6,879 nucleotides of DNA. It comes from Candidatus Izemoplasma sp. (GTDB lineage Bacteria; Bacillota_I; Bacilli_A; Izemoplasmatales; Izemoplasmataceae). The notes below the pieces were generated by a model. That model searched no databases and was not told the origin of the DNA. It worked only from the letters and a program-made list of their open reading frames with translations. Below, one piece after another: positions 5,889-6,879 of this stretch. The first letter of the stretch is position 1, and each line of letters begins with the position of its first letter. The translations under genes and the position numbers were made by a program. The stretch lies in contig SKJA01000087.1 of assembly GCA_007116105.1 (NCBI GenBank), positions 1-6,879 of the forward strand, written 5' to 3'.

Positions 5889-6879
5889 AAAAACCAGAAC
5901 TCTTAGCCCCCGCTGGCGATTTAGAAAAACTCAAGTTTGCCTTGCTCTACGGGGCCGATGCCGTGTTTATTGGCGGAAAATCTTTTTCTTTGCGTGCCCG
6001 TGCAAGTAATTTTGATTTAGCCGCCATTGAAGAAGCCGTCACGTTTGCCCACCGTCTAGGAAAAAAAGTGTACGTGACCGTCAACATGATCCCTCACCAA
6101 GATGACTTAGAAGGGTTAATCCCTTACTTAAAAGCACTCGAAGCCTTACATGTGGACGCCATCATTGCGGCGGCGGCGAGCGTCATTGACGCTGCGCTTA
6201 CCCACACCACGCTTGCGGTTCATCTTTCAACGCAACAATCCACGACCAATGTTGAGGCCTTGAATTTTTGGGCCGAGGTCGGTTTAGAACGTGTCGTGTT
6301 GGCACGTGAGGTCTCCCTTCAGGAGCTGCAAAGTTTAGCGCCAAGAGCTAAAGCAGAGCTTGAAGTGTTCATTCACGGAGGCATGTGTGTGAGTTATTCA
6401 GGTAAATGCACCTTATCCAATACGATGACCGACCGCGATGCGAATCGTGGGGGATGCGCTCATTCGTGTCGTTGGGACTATGACCTTGTCCAAGAGGGAC
6501 AAGTCTTAAATCAAACCATGCCATTTTCAATGAGTGCGAAAGACTTACAAGCGGTCAAACACATTTCTGCCTTGATTGATTTAGGGGTAGACTCCCTTAA
6601 AATTGAAGGACGCATGAAAAGCATTCACTACATCGCGACCGTGGTAAAAACCTACCGTAAGCTCATCGATGAGCTCACCGATCAGGTTCAAGTGGACATT
6701 CCAAAGTATCTTTTAAACATAAAAAAAGCAGAGAATCGACTGTCGTCCCACGGCTTCATGGAAGGGATGACCACTCTCAACGAACAGCTTTACAACATGC
6801 GCAGTGAAGAACCCACGCAACAGTTCATCGGCATTGTGCTCGCTTACGATGAGGCACACCAAACCGCCTTGATTGAACA
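5885..6879 (+). CDS. trhP2: U32-family tRNA hydroxylation protein TrhP2/YrrO-like (3'-truncated by window)
   Basis: Probable catalytic U32 protein that hydroxylates U34 to ho5U34 in tRNA; in E. coli the TrhP route depends on Fe-S assembly and prephenate. The 331 visible codons run off the window without a stop; YrrO is about 420 residues, so roughly 90 should follow. It starts MKKPELLAPAGDLEKLKFAL and has GADAVFIGGKSFSLRARASN, the canonical family start. The U32 signature ELEVFIHGGMCVSYSGKC is at 158-175, followed by LSN and NRGGCAHSCRW. This gives cysteines 168, 175, 191 and 195, the pattern expected for a [4Fe-4S] site. KDLQ and SLKIEGRMKS (237-246) complete the core. ATG 5885 overlaps trhP1 by 4 bases; a weak AAGGCGGG (5870-5877) precedes it. 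The longer U32 protein RlhA (23S rRNA) is an alternative that the missing C-terminus cannot exclude, but adjacency to trmR and trhP1 favours TrhP2. Confidence 0.93.
   Translation, partial: MKKPELLAPAGDLEKLKFALLYGADAVFIGGKSFSLRARASNFDLAAIEEAVTFAHRLGKKVYVTVNMIPHQDDLEGLIPYLKALEALHVDAIIAAAASVIDAALTHTTLAVHLSTQQSTTNVEALNFWAEVGLERVVLAREVSLQELQSLAPRAKAELEVFIHGGMCVSYSGKCTLSNTMTDRDANRGGCAHSCRWDYDLVQEGQVLNQTMPFSMSAKDLQAVKHISALIDLGVDSLKIEGRMKSIHYIATVVKTYRKLIDELTDQVQVDIPKYLLNIKKAENRLSSHGFMEGMTTLNEQLYNMRSEEPTQQFIGIVLAYDEAHQTALIE

Noticed and set aside
6660..6675. 16-bp perfect palindrome AGCTCATCGATGAGCT
   Set aside because: It lies within conserved trhP2 coding sequence (Leu-Ile-Asp-Glu-Leu region), has no second copy that I see, and is not far from chance expectation in this length.
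5001..6879. Two U32 'peptidase' genes as secreted collagenase-like proteases
   Set aside because: Neither has a signal peptide. The signature cysteines and adjacency to trmR point to the tRNA hydroxylation branch of the family.

Overview
The window is ordinary chromosomal core DNA from a low-to-moderate-GC Gram-positive-type bacterium (Bacillota or a relative such as a Mollicutes-like lineage). The reasons are a canonical T-box leader in front of alaS, strong AAGGAGG-type ribosome binding sites, and the gene order alaS - ruvX - DUF1292 (yrzB) - trmR (yrrM) - trhP1 (yrrN) - trhP2 (yrrO), which is the alaS-to-yrrO neighbourhood of Bacillus subtilis with two members missing. TAA, TAG and TGA are all used as stops, so the UGA-tryptophan code of many mycoplasmas is excluded. 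Base composition looks balanced and fairly uniform. I see no mobile element, CRISPR array, tRNA or rRNA gene, or sign of recent transfer.

Layout: bases 1-839 hold the C-terminal three quarters of a GMP reductase (guaC) that starts before the window. Bases 840-1113 carry a sigma-A-like promoter and a complete tRNA-Ala-sensing T-box riboswitch (stem I with an Ala specifier GCU, antiterminator, and competing intrinsic terminator). Bases 1114-6879 are six co-directional, gapless genes in one apparent operon: alaS, ruvX, a DUF1292 gene, trmR, trhP1 and trhP2 (cut by the window end). Each junction overlaps by 1 or 4 bases, and I see no internal terminator.

How they work together: the T-box would raise transcription when uncharged tRNA-Ala accumulates, supplying alanyl-tRNA synthetase. 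The same transcript carries a probable pre-16S rRNA processing nuclease (RuvX) and an apparently complete gene set for 5-methoxyuridine (mo5U) at tRNA wobble position 34: TrhP1/TrhP2 hydroxylate U34 and TrmR methylates the product. tRNA-Ala(UGC) is one of the usual mo5U-carrying tRNAs, so charging and wobble modification of tRNA-Ala may be co-regulated. The relatives' ireB and mltG genes are absent from their usual places, which could reflect loss of cell-wall functions or relocation.

I did not find a novel defence, mobile or biosynthetic system. The points worth a second look are the regulatory coupling, the GCU specifier, the missing operon members, a cysteine-free U32 protein, a short TrmR, and an insertion in the GuaC flap.
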